This document shows, in pieces, positions 63,511-64,000 of a DNA stretch of 64,000 nt; position 1 is the stretch's first letter, and each line of letters opens with the position of its first letter. Made by a program: the position numbers and the translations under genes. The stretch is taken from assembly GCF_030651835.1 (NCBI RefSeq), contig NZ_JAUSBX010000087.1, positions 92,860 through 156,859 on the forward strand, given 5' to 3'. Source of the DNA: Methylicorpusculum sp. (GTDB lineage Bacteria; Pseudomonadota; Gammaproteobacteria; Methylococcales; Methylomonadaceae). The notes under the pieces are model-generated. The model did not search any database, was not told the DNA's origin, and worked only from the letters and a program-made list of their open reading frames with translations.

Positions 63511-63870
63511 TTGATTTTGACATCAGTTGTATTCCTTTTCTTTACAGCTAGACTGATCACTTTGAATGAACTTCTAACCGTTATCCGGAAATTCCCGTTG
63601 AAGCCTACCGTCCTTCCTTCCAACATACTAAAAAATCGCGCAGTCGTATTTTTTATAGTCTGTGGCTTTTTACTGGAAAATAGCACATATCAAGCGGCTT
63701 TTGCTTCAGAACAAATCATTTATCCTGTCGTCAATCAAAATTCACCCCAAAAAATCATCAGCCGCAACGGCATCAGTGCAATCTTCAAAATGCGCTTACG
63801 ACACTGGCAAGATGGATCCGCCATCACCGTATTCGTTTTACAGGATGATGATTTCTTACATAGTGCCTGA
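63511..63870 (+). pseudogene. Truncated phosphate-binding-protein-like (PstS-related) fragment
   Basis: A signal-like helix (VVFFIVCGFLLENSTYQAAF) is followed by IIYPVVNQN, then ISAIFKMRLRHWQDGSAITV and FVLQDDDFLHSA. These match the first half of small PstS-like domain proteins (pattern: ...IFxxxxxxWxDGxxIxxxxxxxxxxxHxxF). The frame then stops, where about 50 more residues are expected. Only a TTG start is available. It is therefore probably a broken gene. Confidence 0.5.
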
Positions 63871-64000
63871 ACGATAATCTTTTATCATATAAAAAACAAC
63901 AAGTTATGATATAATTGGTCGTTGAAGATTCGCCAAATCCTTTATGGCTTGATAACTGCTTAATATTAGTAACCTGCTGATAATTAATAGTATTCTTTTT
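63871..64000. other. AT-rich right edge, no gene seen
   Basis: The last 130 bases are AT-rich with no frame of note. Any promoter here would serve a gene beyond the window. Confidence 0.5.

Noticed and set aside
1..64000. CRISPR array, tRNA, rRNA or prophage
   Set aside because: No regular spaced repeats, no tRNA cloverleaf or rRNA segment and no phage structural genes were seen. The repeats present are dispersed and have inverted ends.

Overview
This is a bacterial chromosome segment of moderate GC content. Gene content and order point to a motile gammaproteobacterium. The evidence is a Pseudomonas/Vibrio-type FleQ-FleS-FleR hierarchy with a sigma-54 promoter before fliE, a HemG-type flavodoxin, UbiB, class I FBPase and two RimK/UbiB-style accessory sets. 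The protein flavour recalls Methylococcales (methanotrophs such as Methylobacter or Methylomonas). That is only an impression: no methane oxidation gene lies in the window. No rRNA, tRNA or CRISPR array was seen.

Layout. 0-7.2 kb: end of a GldF/GldG-type ABC system, mutM, a rsfS-nadD-proA operon, a DUF3465 protein and an UbiB kinase. 7.2-18.8 kb: a minus-strand flagellar block, fleQ, fleS, fleR, fliE, fliF, fliG, fliH, fliI, fliJ, fliK. 19.3-32.5 kb: CorC-like transporter, FHA and PilZ proteins, radA, a LuxR-type regulator, a fused MFS/spermidine synthase-like protein, peptide deformylase, polyphosphate kinase, a methyltransferase and a PLP deaminase. 32.5-35.1 kb: a small island between two exact 29-bp direct repeats, holding a frameshifted hsdR remnant and an intact REP-associated transposase. 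35.1-47.6 kb: fbp, MOSC protein, GH46 chitosanase, lipoproteins, aminotransferase, lytic transglycosylase, mazEF, hemG, a second MFS/spermidine synthase-like gene, rubredoxin and a DUF3530 protein, separated by many small transposable repeats. 48.1-56.4 kb: two neighbouring ATP-grasp peptide-ligase cassettes. 56.7-59.4 kb: a DevBCA-type exporter. 59.6-63.9 kb: yefM-yoeB, a dead REP-associated transposase between inverted REP arms, two overlapping membrane GTPase genes and a truncated phosphate-binding-like gene.

Most notable. (1) The 48-56 kb region combines a RimK-family ligase, an M14-like peptidase, a GNAT-C39 peptidase fusion and gamma-glutamylcyclotransferase with a second set of ATP-grasp ligase, transglutaminase-like 7TM protein and secreted retropepsin-like protease. 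The contents suggest making, trimming and sensing of glutamate-like peptide tags, partly at the cell surface. (2) A family of 146-174 bp miniature elements has five copies, with 18-bp terminal inverted repeats; three copies have exact 9-bp target duplications. A second family has 8-bp target duplications and a 42-bp internally deleted derivative. (3) Two REP/RAYT units occur, one intact and one decayed; the decayed one abuts, and may have cut off, the start of a GTPase gene.
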